NCBI RefSeq assembly: GCF_000746525.1
Contig: NZ_CP009048.1
Coordinates: 4,839,501-4,903,500 of the forward strand
Source: Pseudomonas alkylphenolica
GTDB taxonomy: Bacteria > Pseudomonadota > Gammaproteobacteria > Pseudomonadales > Pseudomonadaceae
DNA: 64,000 nucleotides
Direction of reading: 5' to 3'
The position numbers were made by a program, and so were the translations under genes. Positions 1 through 12,382 of this stretch are shown here, piece by piece. The notes below the pieces were generated by a model. It was not told the origin of the DNA and made no database searches. It was given only the letters and a program-made list of their open reading frames with translations. Every line of letters starts with the position of its first letter. Position 1 is the first letter of the stretch.

Positions 1-708
1 GGCGTGCAGCAGCTCTCGCAGTTTTCTGACGATCTTGCACACGAGCTCCGGGCCCCCCTTTCTAACCTGATGGGCAAGGCCCAGGTAGCGCTGACCAGGG
101 ATAGATCACCTGAAGAATACCGTGACGTGCTCGAATCCTGCACTGAGGAACTGGACCGTATGAGCCGTATGGTTTCAGACATGCTCTTCCTAGCCCAGGT
201 CAGCCATCCCGCTTCCTTGGTCGATTTCGAGGCCATTGTGTTGGTGGACGAAGTTCAGCGGGTATGCGACCTTTTCAGCATCACGGCTGAGGAAAGTGAA
301 GTCGAACTGCAGATCTCTGGCTGCGCCGACGTAGTGCAAGGGAACAGGCTGATGATTCAGCGTGCAGTCTCGAACCTTCTTTCCAACGCGATTAGATACT
401 GCCCAAGTGGAAGAACAGTCTTTGTCAGAGTCCATAGAGGACCGAGCGGCGTTACACTGAGCGTAGGCAATCCTGGCCGTGGAATCCCGAAAGAACACCT
501 GCCACATCTGTTCGAACGCTTTTATCGAGTAGACAAAAGCCGTGCAAGGAGCGAAGGCGGCACAGGGCTAGGCTTAGCCATTGTCCAATCAATCATGTGC
601 CTGCACCACGGCGTGGCAGATGTAGAAGTTATCGATGAGAATTTCACATGGTTCCATCTGAGCTTTCCGGATGACCATACGAGACATAACGCCAGCGGGG
701 TCATTTAA
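1..708 (+). CDS. Metal-sensing histidine kinase, C-terminal part (5' truncated by window edge)
   Basis: This is the cytoplasmic catalytic half of a CusS/CopS/CzcS-type sensor kinase that would phosphorylate an OmpR-type regulator encoded upstream. The frame is open from the first base, so the true start, sensor domain and HAMP lie outside the window. The H-box DDLAHELRAPLSNL is at codons 10-23 with the phospho-acceptor His at 14. An N-box (NLLSNAIRY), a G1-like segment (VGNPGRGIP) and a G2 box (GGTGLGLAI) follow. G1 has Asn-Pro where Asp-Thr is usual. The H-box region closely resembles CopS in this window (ADIAHELRTPVSNL), so the two kinases are relatives. Family assignment is firm; the metal sensed cannot be read. 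Confidence 0.9.
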   Translation, partial: GVQQLSQFSDDLAHELRAPLSNLMGKAQVALTRDRSPEEYRDVLESCTEELDRMSRMVSDMLFLAQVSHPASLVDFEAIVLVDEVQRVCDLFSITAEESEVELQISGCADVVQGNRLMIQRAVSNLLSNAIRYCPSGRTVFVRVHRGPSGVTLSVGNPGRGIPKEHLPHLFERFYRVDKSRARSEGGTGLGLAIVQSIMCLHHGVADVEVIDENFTWFHLSFPDDHTRHNASGVI

Positions 709-1308
709 GTACCAACGACTCAATTTAGAATTTAACTCAGTTATACACCTTGTAGAAGAGAGGGTCTGTCAATAAGCTGGCCTCTCTCATTCAGCAAAGA
801 TCCTTAATTCTCCATTTTTCGCGGAACCATGGAGACGCAAAAAATTTCCCCATAAGTGCAAAAACTTATATACGCTCATTTTCTCTTGAGCGCTGACGAC
901 ATCCTAGCTATTGACCAAATACATCGCCGGGCGAACACATATCAGCGCCAAAATTAATAATTCAGTCGGCACCGTCAACACATACTTTTTAGCATAAGCA
1001 GACATACGCTTCAGACCAGTAGAAACTTACTGATTGGTTGATGATAAGCAGCGAGTAGCTCGAAAATCAGCGGTTTAATTACCTCATCATCAACGAGCAA
1101 AGCAAAAGAGTGCGTTTCTGTCGGCGCCCCAACAACACCGAGATAGACACCGCGCGCATGAATTTAAGGGCTAAAGACTGCGTACCGCTCCGAAACATGA
1201 CGGAATTGTAATTATTGACTCATCATGGCGTTAGCTTCTCGTTCCTAAACTGCTAAGCAACAAAGGCAGCCGCACTGGCCAGCCTGCTAGTAGGTACAGA
1301 GGCTCATT
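709..1308. other. Intergenic region without a gene
   Basis: No convincing coding frame is seen on either strand in these 600 bases, which are AT-rich. An inverted repeat (AGAGAGG at 757-763 pairing with CCTCTCT at 781-787, 17-base loop) follows the kinase gene and could be a weak terminator without a U-run. The CopR-type box at 1198-1211 belongs to the next gene. Confidence 0.5.
1198..1211 (+). promoter_or_regulatory. CopR/CusR-type box
   Basis: TGAC-GGAATT-GTAA, flanked by A and T, is an imperfect dyad 98 bases before the small-protein gene at 1309. It matches the T(T/G)AC-N6-GT(A/C)A pattern found at eight other places in the window and the TGAC-N6-GTCA layout known for the E. coli CusR/PcoR box. 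Binding is inferred, not shown. Confidence 0.6.
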
Positions 1309-1524
1309 ATGAGATTTGTAAAATTTATCGCTGTTGGTAGCTTGCTTCTTGGTCTCATGGGCACTGCTTATGCTGAGGGAGGCTTCGAGCGAGCGAAGAG
1401 CTTCACCGAAGACTTCCGAGCAGAACAGGCCCGTCTCTGGGGCGATCAGTCGAAAAAAAAGAATGGGCAAGACGCACAGCAACAGAAAGAACCTGAAAAA
1501 CGCCAGGAAAAGTCCGACAACTAA
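1309..1524 (+). CDS. Small secreted PtrA-like protein (AEGG type)
   Basis: A 71-residue protein with a signal peptide of about 22 residues (basic start, hydrophobic core, cleavage after AYA) and a mature N-terminus beginning EGGFERAKS. The rest is very hydrophilic (Lys, Gln, Glu) with no Cys or His. The N-terminal pattern recurs in three other small proteins here (24732, 29820, 30278) and is that of proteins annotated as PtrA N-terminal domain; Pseudomonas PtrA is a copper-induced periplasmic protein. GAGG lies 7 bases before the ATG, a box lies upstream and a terminator follows. A monocistronic metal-induced unit is likely; the biochemical role is unknown. Confidence 0.75.
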   Translation: MRFVKFIAVGSLLLGLMGTAYAEGGFERAKSFTEDFRAEQARLWGDQSKKKNGQDAQQQKEPEKRQEKSDN

Positions 1525-1564
1525 TCGGAATGGAGCCAGACTCCTAATGACAATATTGACGAGC

Positions 1565-1592
1565 AAAAAGCCAGGTAGTTGCCTGGCTTTTT
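1565..1592 (+). terminator. Rho-independent terminator
   Basis: The stem AGCCAGG (1569-1575) pairs with CCTGGCT (1582-1588) and is followed by a T-run. The flanking A-run makes it usable on both strands. It ends the small gene at 1309-1524. Confidence 0.8.
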
Positions 1593-1720
1593 AATTCTAA
1601 TTTAGTTTATCTTTTCTAGCAGGGTCAGACTTGGCCTCTCCAGCCAAGCCGCCCGTCTCAAACTTAATGTTATGCCATTTACACAACAGAAGCTGAATAG
1701 TGATTTTGCTGTAACTCACA

Positions 1721-2052
1721 TCAGCGTACAGTCTGGGCCAGATAAGACATAACATCATACGACCACCCTGTAGAGTCCTTGATGCTCTCGGAGTTATCGT
1801 TACGGTAGAACTCCGACGAGTACGAGTGACGTCCTAGACAGATGGCTGGTGCTGGTTGATCGAACATCAAGCCAAGCCTATACAGTGTCATACTGGTTCT
1901 GAGGCAAGCTTCAATAATTCCCACAGAGATGATGCTCCGCCCCACTGCTGGGTAACGCCACAGCACTGCTCCCCGCCGCGAATAGTAGGTACAAACCAAG
2001 CTGAATCGAATTGGTACCATACGGTTTCCGGGCCATCAGACCGATCCCCCAT
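1721..2052 (-). other. Coding-like but broken stretch
   Basis: Two adjacent reading frames on the minus strand look like protein. A 54-residue frame (2052 to 1888, start ATGGGGGAT) has Trp-, Cys- and Gly-rich segments such as VWYQFDSAW and RGGEQCCGV. A second frame down to 1721 ends YDVMSYLAQTVR. Together they suggest one old gene with a frameshift near 1890. The family was not recognised. There is no clear ribosome binding site. Confidence 0.2.
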
Positions 2053-2198
2053 AACTCTTTACTTTGGCAGGGTGAACGAAAACTCCCTACACAGTTCCAA
2101 ATCCTGAACTGATTAGCTTCGGCCTATCCATCCAGGTCAACGCGCTGCAAAAGAGCTCAAGAAAGCGTGACCCGCATCGTTAAAATCGATTTCAAATA

Positions 2199-2227
2199 AA
2201 AAATGCCAGGCACTGCCTGGCATTTTT
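2199..2227 (-). terminator. Bidirectional rho-independent terminator
   Basis: A perfect 13-base inverted repeat (2199-2211 with 2215-2227, 3-base loop) has A-run and T-run flanks. It lies 31 bases after the stop of the minus-strand gene at 2258. Confidence 0.85.
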
Positions 2228-2257
2228 GAGTTCGTATTTTTTGCAATCAAAGATAAC

Positions 2258-2581
2258 CTACTTATTATTGATACAGGTAGCAAACATTGAGTATCGAAAA
2301 GTCTTTAGTGTACCCATGGAGTCTTCGAAGGTCATGAGCCTTGGGTAGACTGAGCAGTTTCGAGGGTCTTGAGACTGCCGTACAAACTTAGCCACGTCGA
2401 TCTTCATACCGTATTTGTAGTCTTGAATATCCGGCATTGGTTTACCATTTTTCTCGGCGTAGGCAGCTACGGCCTTCTGATGCTCCTGAATGAACTGCAG
2501 CTGACGTTTCTCGGAATAAGTATTGGCTTGCGCAGTCACCGAGAAGATAACCAGCGCCGCAGTGACAATAAGCTTTTTCAT
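2258..2581 (-). CDS. Small periplasmic DUF2790-family protein
   Basis: A 107-residue protein with a signal peptide (residues 1-19, ...VTAQA) and a C-terminal DUF2790 domain. The domain shows as DYKYGMKIDVAKFV, then a Cys, the block LMTFEDSMGTLKTF and a final Cys (ATCINNK), so a disulfide is likely. It aligns along most of its length with the protein at 24732 (RYGMKLDIAKVI, MTYEDSTGKL), so the two are paralogues, but this one lacks the AEGG start. AAGAGAG precedes the ATG. A CopR-type box lies 72 bases upstream and a terminator downstream. DUF2790 has no established activity; metal induction is inferred from the box and the context. Confidence 0.8.
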   Translation of the reverse strand: MKKLIVTAALVIFSVTAQANTYSEKRQLQFIQEHQKAVAAYAEKNGKPMPDIQDYKYGMKIDVAKFVRQSQDPRNCSVYPRLMTFEDSMGTLKTFRYSMFATCINNK

Positions 2582-2652
2582 AATGCTCTCTTAAATTAAC
2601 CATCTCGAGAGTACCTTAGCAATACGTTGGCATCACCGACATGACAAAAAAC

Positions 2653-2666
2653 TTACAATTTTGAAA
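2653..2666 (-). promoter_or_regulatory. CopR-type box, one mismatch
   Basis: TTAC-AATTTT-GAAA has a perfect left half and one mismatch in the right half. It is 72 bases upstream of the DUF2790 gene that starts at 2581, the same distance as at the paralogue (24650-24663, 69 bases). Confidence 0.45.
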
Positions 2667-2698
2667 GGTAATGCCATTCACTTAGTTCTAATCAAGTA

Positions 2699-2727
2699 GA
2701 AAAAGCCCACAACAAGTGTTGTGGGCT
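2699..2727 (-). terminator. Terminator of the czc operon
   Basis: A perfect 10-base stem (2704-2713 with 2718-2727, loop AAGT) is followed on the minus strand by a T-run. It lies about 90 bases after the czcA stop. Confidence 0.85.
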
Positions 2728-2817
2728 ATTCAGTGCGAATCGTCAATTTGTGACTTTAAGTAAACAGCATTGCGCTCAAGAGCAGTTTTTTACTTACGCA
2801 AAAATAGCGCTGTGAAC

Positions 2818-6293
<3,476 letters not shown>

Positions 6294-6307
6294 AGCTCAA
6301 CTCCGAA

Positions 6308-7897
6308 TTAGTGGTCATGGCTCGCGCCGGCTTTGCCTAGCTCAGCTTTGATCAGAAAACTGTTCTTCAGTGCGTAACGATCACCCACCTTCAGACCCGA
6401 GATAACTTCTACGAAGCGTCCGTCGGACTTGCCAAGTTCAACAGGCCGAGCTTCCAACTGGTTATCGAAGCGGCCGAATACCACCTGCCAGTCTCGAACG
6501 GTCTGGATCGCCTCGACCGCCACAGCAACGGGAACATCGCTCTCCGCAGCAACCACCTCGACGGTCACCGGCAAACCGGGACGCCATACCCGATCTGGAT
6601 TAGCAAGAACGATGCGAGCCGTTGCGGAGCGGGTTTGTGCCCCAACCAGAGCGCTGACATACGAAATGGTACCCTCCGCCTTGGCTACGAATGCACTGGA
6701 GCTCACTACAACTTTTTGCCCTTCGGCGATTACGCCCAGGTCCTTTGCCGCGATGGTGGAATCCACCCACACAGTCGACAAATCCGAAACGGTAAAGACC
6801 GCAGAGTCCTCTTTGAGAACTTCACCAACCGATATGCTTTTGCTGGTTATCACGCCATCAATAGGAGAGCGAATCTCGAACTCGGTGAGGTTCTGGCCTT
6901 TGGCTGGAGTACCGCCCAGCGAGGCGATTTGTTGCTGGACGCGCTGCACCGCGATAGCGGCTTCCTGCATGGCAACCTGCGCCTGTAGGAAGTCCTGTTC
7001 GGCAGAAATTTTCTCTTCCCACAATTGCTTTTCACGCGAGTAGGTCGTGCGGGCAAGCGCCGAACGCTGCTGTGCAGCAAGCAGCTCGCCACGCAGTTCG
7101 GCAAGCGCTTGGCTGGATATCTTGGCCAGCACCTGGCCCTTGCGGACCGTATCGCCAGCACTAACTGCCACCGAATCGACCCGACCGGCAAGTTGCGGGG
7201 TCACCTGAACCGTACGGTCGCCGTTATAGCGAACCTCACCGAGCACCTGCAGCGTGGAAGCAATTTTCGCGGGACCAGCAGTGGCGAGCGTGACGCCACC
7301 CTGCTCAAGCTGCACATCCGTCATGGTCACGCGGGCCTCAACCTGCTCGTAACCAAACGAGTAACTTTTGCCTTTGTGCTTGGCGCTGATGGAAACCTGG
7401 AAAGAATGAGGCTCTACGACAACGGCATCGCCACGAAGATAGTCATTCTCTTTGCTGAAGCTGATGAGTTGTGGAGCCTGACCAAGACGCGACAAAGTCA
7501 CTTGCGCAGTACTGGCAGCTGGGTCTAGAAGCTTTCCGTCCAGGTAGGTATAGAGCCGGAACTGAGGCTCTACGCCTTCCTCAAAAATCGTCACTTCAAG
7601 CGCGTAATTACCCTCAGTGAAAAGCTTGCCGCCATGCTCGCCCTTGGTGGCCTCTTCGATCTCATGATGCTCTTCATCTGCATGTTCGTCGGCATCTTCA
7701 TGCACCTCCGCCGAAGCTTCGCCGTGGTGCTCGGGATCTGAGTGAGCTGACGCTTCCTCATGACTTTCACCATGACCATGGCCTTTTTCCCCGGACTGAC
7801 CCGGGTTTCCACTTAGAATTAGACCCGCCGCGGCCAAACCGATTACGACAACGGCCGCAATCATCAGCCGCTGCTTTCGGGGAGTTGTTGATGCCAT
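6308..7897 (-). CDS. czcB: CzcB, membrane fusion protein with His-rich N-terminal module
   Basis: The periplasmic adaptor linking CzcA to CzcC. The chosen ATG (7897) has GGAG 7 bases upstream; an in-frame ATG at 7909 is also possible. After an N-terminal anchor (residues about 10-30) come a His/Glu-rich stretch (GHGHGESHEE and more, to about 90), an N-terminal metal-related domain (EVTIFEEGVEPQFRLYTY onward), then the barrel-sandwich/hairpin/beta-barrel body of RND adaptors (GRVDSVAVSAGDTVRKGQ). The N-terminal domain also appears inside the RcnA-like protein at 19456. His clusters probably bind Zn/Co/Cd in the periplasm. Confidence 0.95.
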   Translation of the reverse strand: MASTTPRKQRLMIAAVVVIGLAAAGLILSGNPGQSGEKGHGHGESHEEASAHSDPEHHGEASAEVHEDADEHADEEHHEIEEATKGEHGGKLFTEGNYALEVTIFEEGVEPQFRLYTYLDGKLLDPAASTAQVTLSRLGQAPQLISFSKENDYLRGDAVVVEPHSFQVSISAKHKGKSYSFGYEQVEARVTMTDVQLEQGGVTLATAGPAKIASTLQVLGEVRYNGDRTVQVTPQLAGRVDSVAVSAGDTVRKGQVLAKISSQALAELRGELLAAQQRSALARTTYSREKQLWEEKISAEQDFLQAQVAMQEAAIAVQRVQQQIASLGGTPAKGQNLTEFEIRSPIDGVITSKSISVGEVLKEDSAVFTVSDLSTVWVDSTIAAKDLGVIAEGQKVVVSSSAFVAKAEGTISYVSALVGAQTRSATARIVLANPDRVWRPGLPVTVEVVAAESDVPVAVAVEAIQTVRDWQVVFGRFDNQLEARPVELGKSDGRFVEVISGLKVGDRYALKNSFLIKAELGKAGASHDH

Positions 7898-8114
7898 TGG
7901 TAACTCCAAATTATCAAAAATATTGAACTTGACTCATGTCCCGAAGGTGACAAAACACACTCGATAAACATGAAGTTGTTCTGTAACCAGGCGAGGCGTC
8001 ATGCCGTATGCCCGAGTTGCTCAGCCTTCGCACACAGCCCTGCTAATCTCGCGGCGCGCTTCATTGGTGCCCGACTCAATGATTGCCGCATGACGAAGAA
8101 AATGTCTGGCAGGC

Positions 8115-9395
8115 TCAACGAACGCCGGCATCCGAACCGACGTAGCCGTAAACCCGTTCCACCTGAGCACGCGCATTGGTTGCCGCAGCCAACGAGTCGA
8201 GGTACTGGCCACGAGAAACGATCAAGGTGCGCTGGGCATCCAGTACCTCGATGAAACCGAATTTGCCCATCTCGAATCCGCGAGTGGCGGTATCCACAGC
8301 TTGTTGGGCAGAGGGCAGGATGGTCTGGTCATAGGACTCAACTTCCTGCATGGCGGTAGCCCACTGGTTCAAAGCAGTTTGAGTTTCGCTACGCAACCTC
8401 AACTCCACAGCATTACGTTGATCACGGGCCTGATCAGCCCGGCGAGCAGCAGAAAGGATGTTGCCCTGGTTACGGTCGAACAGCGGAAGTGGCATCGATA
8501 ATCCAACTAAATTGACTCTTTCCCGTTCTGAACGGTCGTACTGGCTACCAATGCTAACTGTCAGGTTCGGAATACGCTGGGCCTTCTCCGAGCCGAGCGA
8601 AGCGTCATTTTGGTCGATTTTCGCCACGGCCTGACGCATCTCAGGAGTTTGATCCAACCTGGCCAACAACTCCGCTGGCCGTGGCGGTGTGCCCGGAGAC
8701 AAGGTGGGTGACTCAAGGCGGTCGAAGACCGTAACTGCGCTGCCAGTGATCTGAGCCAACTGCTGATATGCCGTAGATTTCTCCGTTTCGGCACGACGCA
8801 CCTGCAGCTTGGCCTCGGCTAACTGCACTTGAGCTCGTGTAGCCTCTACCGGTGAGGATTTACCCGCCCGCACGCGGCCATCCACGATACGCAGTCCGCG
8901 CTCGGTCAAGTCAAGAGACTGCTTGGCCAGGTCGAGCCCCGTCTGGGCTCGCAGGGCTGCGTAGAACGCTTGCACAACATCGGCTCGCAGACCGTTCACA
9001 CGACGCTCCAGCTCCATCTGTGCGATCCCCTGGCCGAGCGTAGCAACTTCGATTCTGGCGGCCCGTTTTCCACCAAGTTCCAAGGGTTGGGCAATCGATA
9101 CGGAGGTGGTACTGGTGTCTCGCTGGGTGTCTTCAACCTCGTATGAAATCTCCGGGTTAGGGATGAGACCAGCCTGCTTACGAGCCCCGTCGGCAATGCC
9201 AATTTCCTGCCGTGCAGCGGCCATATCAGGGTTGGAATCCATCGCAGTGGAAAGTGCTTGGGAGAGGTTAATGCTTTGCCCAGCGAGTGCTGCAGGTGTA
9301 ATCAGGCCCGTAATTAGCGCACAGAGCGCAAGTAGCCTCCAAGGAGACTGTGAGGTCTTTAACAAGACATTTCTATTGTACCGGGGCACTTTCAT
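8115..9395 (-). CDS. czcC: CzcC, outer-membrane efflux protein
   Basis: A TolC-family outer-membrane channel for the Czc pump. The start at 9395 (MKVPRYNRNVLLK) puts a signal peptide directly at the N-terminus (cleavage near PAALA-G); the frame is open to 9476, but that extension has no signal character. Two OEP repeats are visible (INLSQALSTAMDSNPD and, in the second half, EVESYDQTILPSAQQAVD). Length is 426 residues, normal for CzcC. It is the first gene of the operon, with a CopR-type box about 120 bases upstream and a 217-base gap before czcB. Confidence 0.93.
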   Translation of the reverse strand: MKVPRYNRNVLLKTSQSPWRLLALCALITGLITPAALAGQSINLSQALSTAMDSNPDMAAARQEIGIADGARKQAGLIPNPEISYEVEDTQRDTSTTSVSIAQPLELGGKRAARIEVATLGQGIAQMELERRVNGLRADVVQAFYAALRAQTGLDLAKQSLDLTERGLRIVDGRVRAGKSSPVEATRAQVQLAEAKLQVRRAETEKSTAYQQLAQITGSAVTVFDRLESPTLSPGTPPRPAELLARLDQTPEMRQAVAKIDQNDASLGSEKAQRIPNLTVSIGSQYDRSERERVNLVGLSMPLPLFDRNQGNILSAARRADQARDQRNAVELRLRSETQTALNQWATAMQEVESYDQTILPSAQQAVDTATRGFEMGKFGFIEVLDAQRTLIVSRGQYLDSLAAATNARAQVERVYGYVGSDAGVR

Positions 9396-9514
9396 GATCC
9401 TCGTGCGCAAACTTCGATAAAGCTTGGCGAGAATGCAGAAATAGCTGCCAAGCCCCACTGGATTAGGTGATGGCACTCTAATCAGCGATAGCTATCAGAG
9501 GGGTGGCTGGAAAA

Positions 9515-9528
9515 TTACAATTTCGTAA
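9515..9528 (-). promoter_or_regulatory. CopR/CzcR-type box before czcC
   Basis: ATTAC-AATTTC-GTAAT (9514-9529) is a perfect 5-base dyad with a 6-base spacer, 120 bases upstream of the czcC start. It is in the 399-base divergent region between czcC and the OprD gene. Confidence 0.65.
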
Positions 9529-9637
9529 TAAATCGAAGCTTTGCCCGTAAACCTTGTAGAAACTGCGTATCCAATGGGGTTTAAGGAAGGGCTGTACATG
9601 GCAGCGCGAGCACCCTATACAGTGAATAACAACAACA

Positions 9638-9651
9638 TGACAAAATTGTAA
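9638..9651 (+). promoter_or_regulatory. CopR/CzcR-type box before the OprD porin gene
   Basis: ATGAC-AAAATT-GTAAT (9637-9652) fits the same pattern, 144 bases before the porin start. With the site at 9515 it frames the czcC/oprD divergent promoter, so both arms are probably controlled by the same metal regulator. Confidence 0.65.
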
Positions 9652-9794
9652 TTATCTTATCACCCTCCCGTTATCTTCCGCCTGTAAGTATTGCGCAAGG
9701 CGCTTCGCTACGCGCGCCGCCGGGTCAGAACAATCACCTAAACACCCGAGTCGGACAATCATAATAAAAGCTGCCGCAATCGAAGGAGCATTGA

Positions 9795-11138
9795 ATGAGA
9801 AGTAAATTGTCGCTTTACCTGGCCGCATGTTCTGCGCTCGCCGGCAGTTATGCAGTTACAGCCCAGGCAGAGGAAAAAGCAGAAGGTTTTATTGAGGGCA
9901 GCAGCCTCACCGTTTTGAACCGAAACTTCTATTTCAATCGTGATAACCGTGACAGCTCCGCCCCCACTTACAACAGTGGCAAGGGCAACACGAACGGCTA
10001 CTCCGAAGCATGGGCTCATGCAATCATCACCAATTTTAATTCGGGCTTTACCCAAGGCACCGTTGGTTTTGGCATAGATGCCTTCGCAATGATCGGCCTC
10101 AAGCTTGACACCGGTGACGGCCGAAATGGCGGCCGCAGCTCCTTTGACGTACTCCCGGTCAACAGCGAGGGCGAAGCGCGCGATGAATACACCAAGCTGG
10201 GTGGCGCCGCTAAAGTTCGATTCTTGGACACCGTGGTGAAAGTCGGGGACGTGTTCCCTCTCACTCCGGTGGTTGCTTTCGGCGATTCACGCCTGCTGCC
10301 GGAAAGCTTCCGCGGCGTTACTGCCGAGAACACTAGCTTTGAGGGCCTCACCATCCAGGCCGGTCGTCTGCATTCGATGAGCCAGCCAGTCTCTAGCGAT
10401 ATGCGCGATAAGTTTGCGACCTTCTATGGTGGCCCAGTTGACTCACCTTGGGTTGGATACGGCGGTGCTGACTATGACGTCAACGAGAATATCAGCGTGA
10501 GCCTCTATGCCAGCCGCCTGAAGGACGTCTGGAACCAGTATTATGCTGGTTCCAGCTTCAGCTACCCCCTCAATGACGACGTCGCGCTGATTGGTGGCCT
10601 GAACTACTACCGTGCGCTCGATGAAGGCAAACAGTTGCTGGGCGATTTCGACAACAGCATCTGGAGCGCTAAGGTCGGCGTTCGCTTCGGCGGCCATACG
10701 CTGGCTCTTTCTCATCAGCGCAACAACGGCGACGATGACTTCGACTATCTGCGCCAGTCTGACTCCATCTTCCTCGATAACTCAATCCAGTACAGCGACT
10801 TCAACTCGCCGAATGAGCGCTCGTGGATGCTACGCTACGACCTGAACATGACCAGCTACGGTATCCCTGGTCTTTCGTTCATGACTCGCTATGGCAAGGG
10901 CACTGACGCCGACTACTCCAACGCTAACCAGTTTTACATGCGGACCGATGATAACGGCAATCCACTTACCGACCAGAAGCGATGGGAACGTGACATCGAA
11001 GTCAAGTACGTAGTGCAGACTGGGACCGCCAAAGACCTTTCTTTCCGGGTACGCCAGGCTAACACTCGCGCCACGGCATTTGAATCGGACCTAGATGAGG
11101 TCCGCCTGATCGTCGAATACCCACTCTCTATTCTGTAA
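9795..11138 (+). CDS. OprD-family outer-membrane porin
   Basis: A 447-residue porin with a 25-residue signal peptide (...VTAQA-EEKAEGFIEGSSL). FIEGSSLTVLNRNFYFNRD is the typical OprD-family first strand, and the C-terminus ends in alternating beta residues (VRLIVEYPLSIL). These channels take up small anionic or amino-acid-like solutes. Next to czc, a role linked to metal stress is suggested by the shared divergent promoter with two boxes. In P. aeruginosa OprD and Czc are linked through CzcR, but there the porin is repressed; direction here is unknown. AAGGAG lies 8 bases before the ATG and a terminator follows. Confidence 0.9.
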   Translation: MRSKLSLYLAACSALAGSYAVTAQAEEKAEGFIEGSSLTVLNRNFYFNRDNRDSSAPTYNSGKGNTNGYSEAWAHAIITNFNSGFTQGTVGFGIDAFAMIGLKLDTGDGRNGGRSSFDVLPVNSEGEARDEYTKLGGAAKVRFLDTVVKVGDVFPLTPVVAFGDSRLLPESFRGVTAENTSFEGLTIQAGRLHSMSQPVSSDMRDKFATFYGGPVDSPWVGYGGADYDVNENISVSLYASRLKDVWNQYYAGSSFSYPLNDDVALIGGLNYYRALDEGKQLLGDFDNSIWSAKVGVRFGGHTLALSHQRNNGDDDFDYLRQSDSIFLDNSIQYSDFNSPNERSWMLRYDLNMTSYGIPGLSFMTRYGKGTDADYSNANQFYMRTDDNGNPLTDQKRWERDIEVKYVVQTGTAKDLSFRVRQANTRATAFESDLDEVRLIVEYPLSIL

Positions 11139-11255
11139 ATACCTCATAGGATCAGTGATCCCTGAGCACTAATTCTATTAGGCCGTTGAGCACCACTCGT
11201 TCCACTAATTCACCTTAAGAAGCTTAATTGCTCCTTTGGTTAGAGGTGAATATTT

Positions 11256-11280
11256 GGCGCCCTCTGGGCGCCTTTTTTTT
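11256..11280 (+). terminator. Rho-independent terminator after the porin gene
   Basis: The stem GGCGCCC (11256-11262) pairs with GGGCGCC (11266-11272) around a 3-base loop and is followed by eight T residues. Confidence 0.9.
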
Positions 11281-11285
11281 CGTGG

Positions 11286-11435
11286 TTAAAATTCGAGAAG
11301 CCGTCCAACTTTCACCATCACATGACGATGCAACTCGTGGCTGCACCAATGTTCCGCCTCCTCATCGAGTGAGGTCTCTTTGTAATCAGACCTCAACGCA
11401 CCCAACACAAAAACCAGAAATAAAAAATACTTCAT
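11286..11435 (-). CDS. Possible small secreted protein (49 aa)
   Basis: A short minus-strand frame starting MKYFLFLVFVLGALRS, which looks like a signal segment, followed by an acidic part and WCSHELHRHV, a possible Cys/His metal-binding patch. CzcI-type proteins next to czc genes have a similar plan, but the likeness is only general. A CopR-type box is 97 bases upstream, the spacing seen for the PtrA-like genes. No good ribosome binding site is visible, so this remains doubtful. Confidence 0.3.
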   Translation of the reverse strand: MKYFLFLVFVLGALRSDYKETSLDEEAEHWCSHELHRHVMVKVGRLLEF

Positions 11436-11531
11436 ACTGTCATGCTGCGAACCATAATAGCGGCTGATATCACCTCCAAGCCAAGCTGCGACACAATATA
11501 TCGCCAGGCTATCAGCCATATTACCAATAAA

Positions 11532-11545
11532 TTACAAATGCGTTA
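11532..11545. promoter_or_regulatory. CopR/CzcR-type box before czcR-like gene
   Basis: ATTAC-AAATGC-GTTAT (11531-11546) is a 5-base imperfect dyad with a 6-base spacer. It lies 98 bases before the response-regulator start at 11644 and would allow autoregulation. Confidence 0.55.
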
Positions 11546-11643
11546 TTTAGACCCTGAGTGCCAAAAATTGATTTACTATTTTACTAAATACTACCGGCGC
11601 ACAGGCGCTATTTAATTGCTCAGCGATATCGAGACAAAACCCC

Positions 11644-12318
11644 ATGCGAATTCTGGTAATTGAGGACGAGGTAAAAACAGCGGAGTACGTGCGACAAGGG
11701 CTTACGGAAAGTGGTTATGTTGTAGATTTCGTGCACAACGGCCCTGATGGCCTCTTCCTAGCCAAGCAGCATGAATACGAACTTATCATCCTCGATATTA
11801 ACTTGCCAGAGATGGATGGTTGGCAAGTGCTCGAGCTGCTACGGCGAAAAAACTGCCCTTCGCGCATTATGATGCTGACCGCAAGAAGTCGCCTTGCAGA
11901 TAAAGTCAGAGGATTGGAAAATGGTGCGGATGACTACTTGGTCAAGCCGTTTGAGTTTCCGGAGCTCTTAGCCCGCGTACGAGCCTTGATGCGTAGAGCG
12001 GATCATCCTGCCTCGGTTGAGATCATTCAAGTAGCAGATCTGGAGCTGGACCAGAGCCGCCATAGAGCCTTCCGAGACGGCCAACGTATTGATTTAACTA
12101 CGAAAGAGTTTGCTCTGCTGCATTACCTGATGCGCAACTCCGGCGTGGTCTTAAGTCGCACACAAATAATCTCGCAGGTATGGGACATGAACTTCGACTG
12201 CGACACGAATGTAGTGGAGGTCTCAATTCGCAGACTCCGAGCCAAAATAGATGACCCCTTTGAAACCAAGCTCATCCATACACTGAGAGGTGTAGGATAC
12301 GTGCTAGATAAACGTTGA
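11644..12318 (+). CDS. CzcR/CopR-type response regulator without an adjacent kinase
   Basis: An OmpR/PhoB-family regulator of 224 residues. The receiver domain (1-115) has the acidic pair E8/D9, the phospho-Asp in LIILDINLPEMDGW (about D51) and the conserved Lys in DDYLVKPFEF. The C-terminal winged helix ends [15 protein letters not shown] and LIHTLRGVGYVL, as in CusR/CopR/CzcR. It resembles CopR at 30829 along its length. No kinase follows; only a fossil kinase fragment lies downstream (12739-13043). It may be served by the kinase at the window start or by CopS. The metal specificity cannot be read from sequence. Confidence 0.9.
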   Translation: MRILVIEDEVKTAEYVRQGLTESGYVVDFVHNGPDGLFLAKQHEYELIILDINLPEMDGWQVLELLRRKNCPSRIMMLTARSRLADKVRGLENGADDYLVKPFEFPELLARVRALMRRADHPASVEIIQVADLELDQSRHRAFRDGQRIDLTTKEFALLHYLMRNSGVVLSRTQIISQVWDMNFDCDTNVVEVSIRRLRAKIDDPFETKLIHTLRGVGYVLDKR

Positions 12319-12357
12319 AAACTTACACCACAAACCATACGCCACCCTTAGCACACT

Positions 12358-12382
12358 AAAAACCCCGTCAAAGCGGGATTTA
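12358..12382. terminator. Short hairpin, possible terminator
   Basis: CCCG (12364-12367) and CGGG (12374-12377) pair, flanked by an A-run and a T-rich stretch. The stem is short. It lies 40 bases after the response-regulator stop. Confidence 0.4.

Noticed and set aside
1856..2107. Plus-strand 83-codon frame
   Set aside because: No ribosome site or family match, and the minus strand reads more like protein in the same place.
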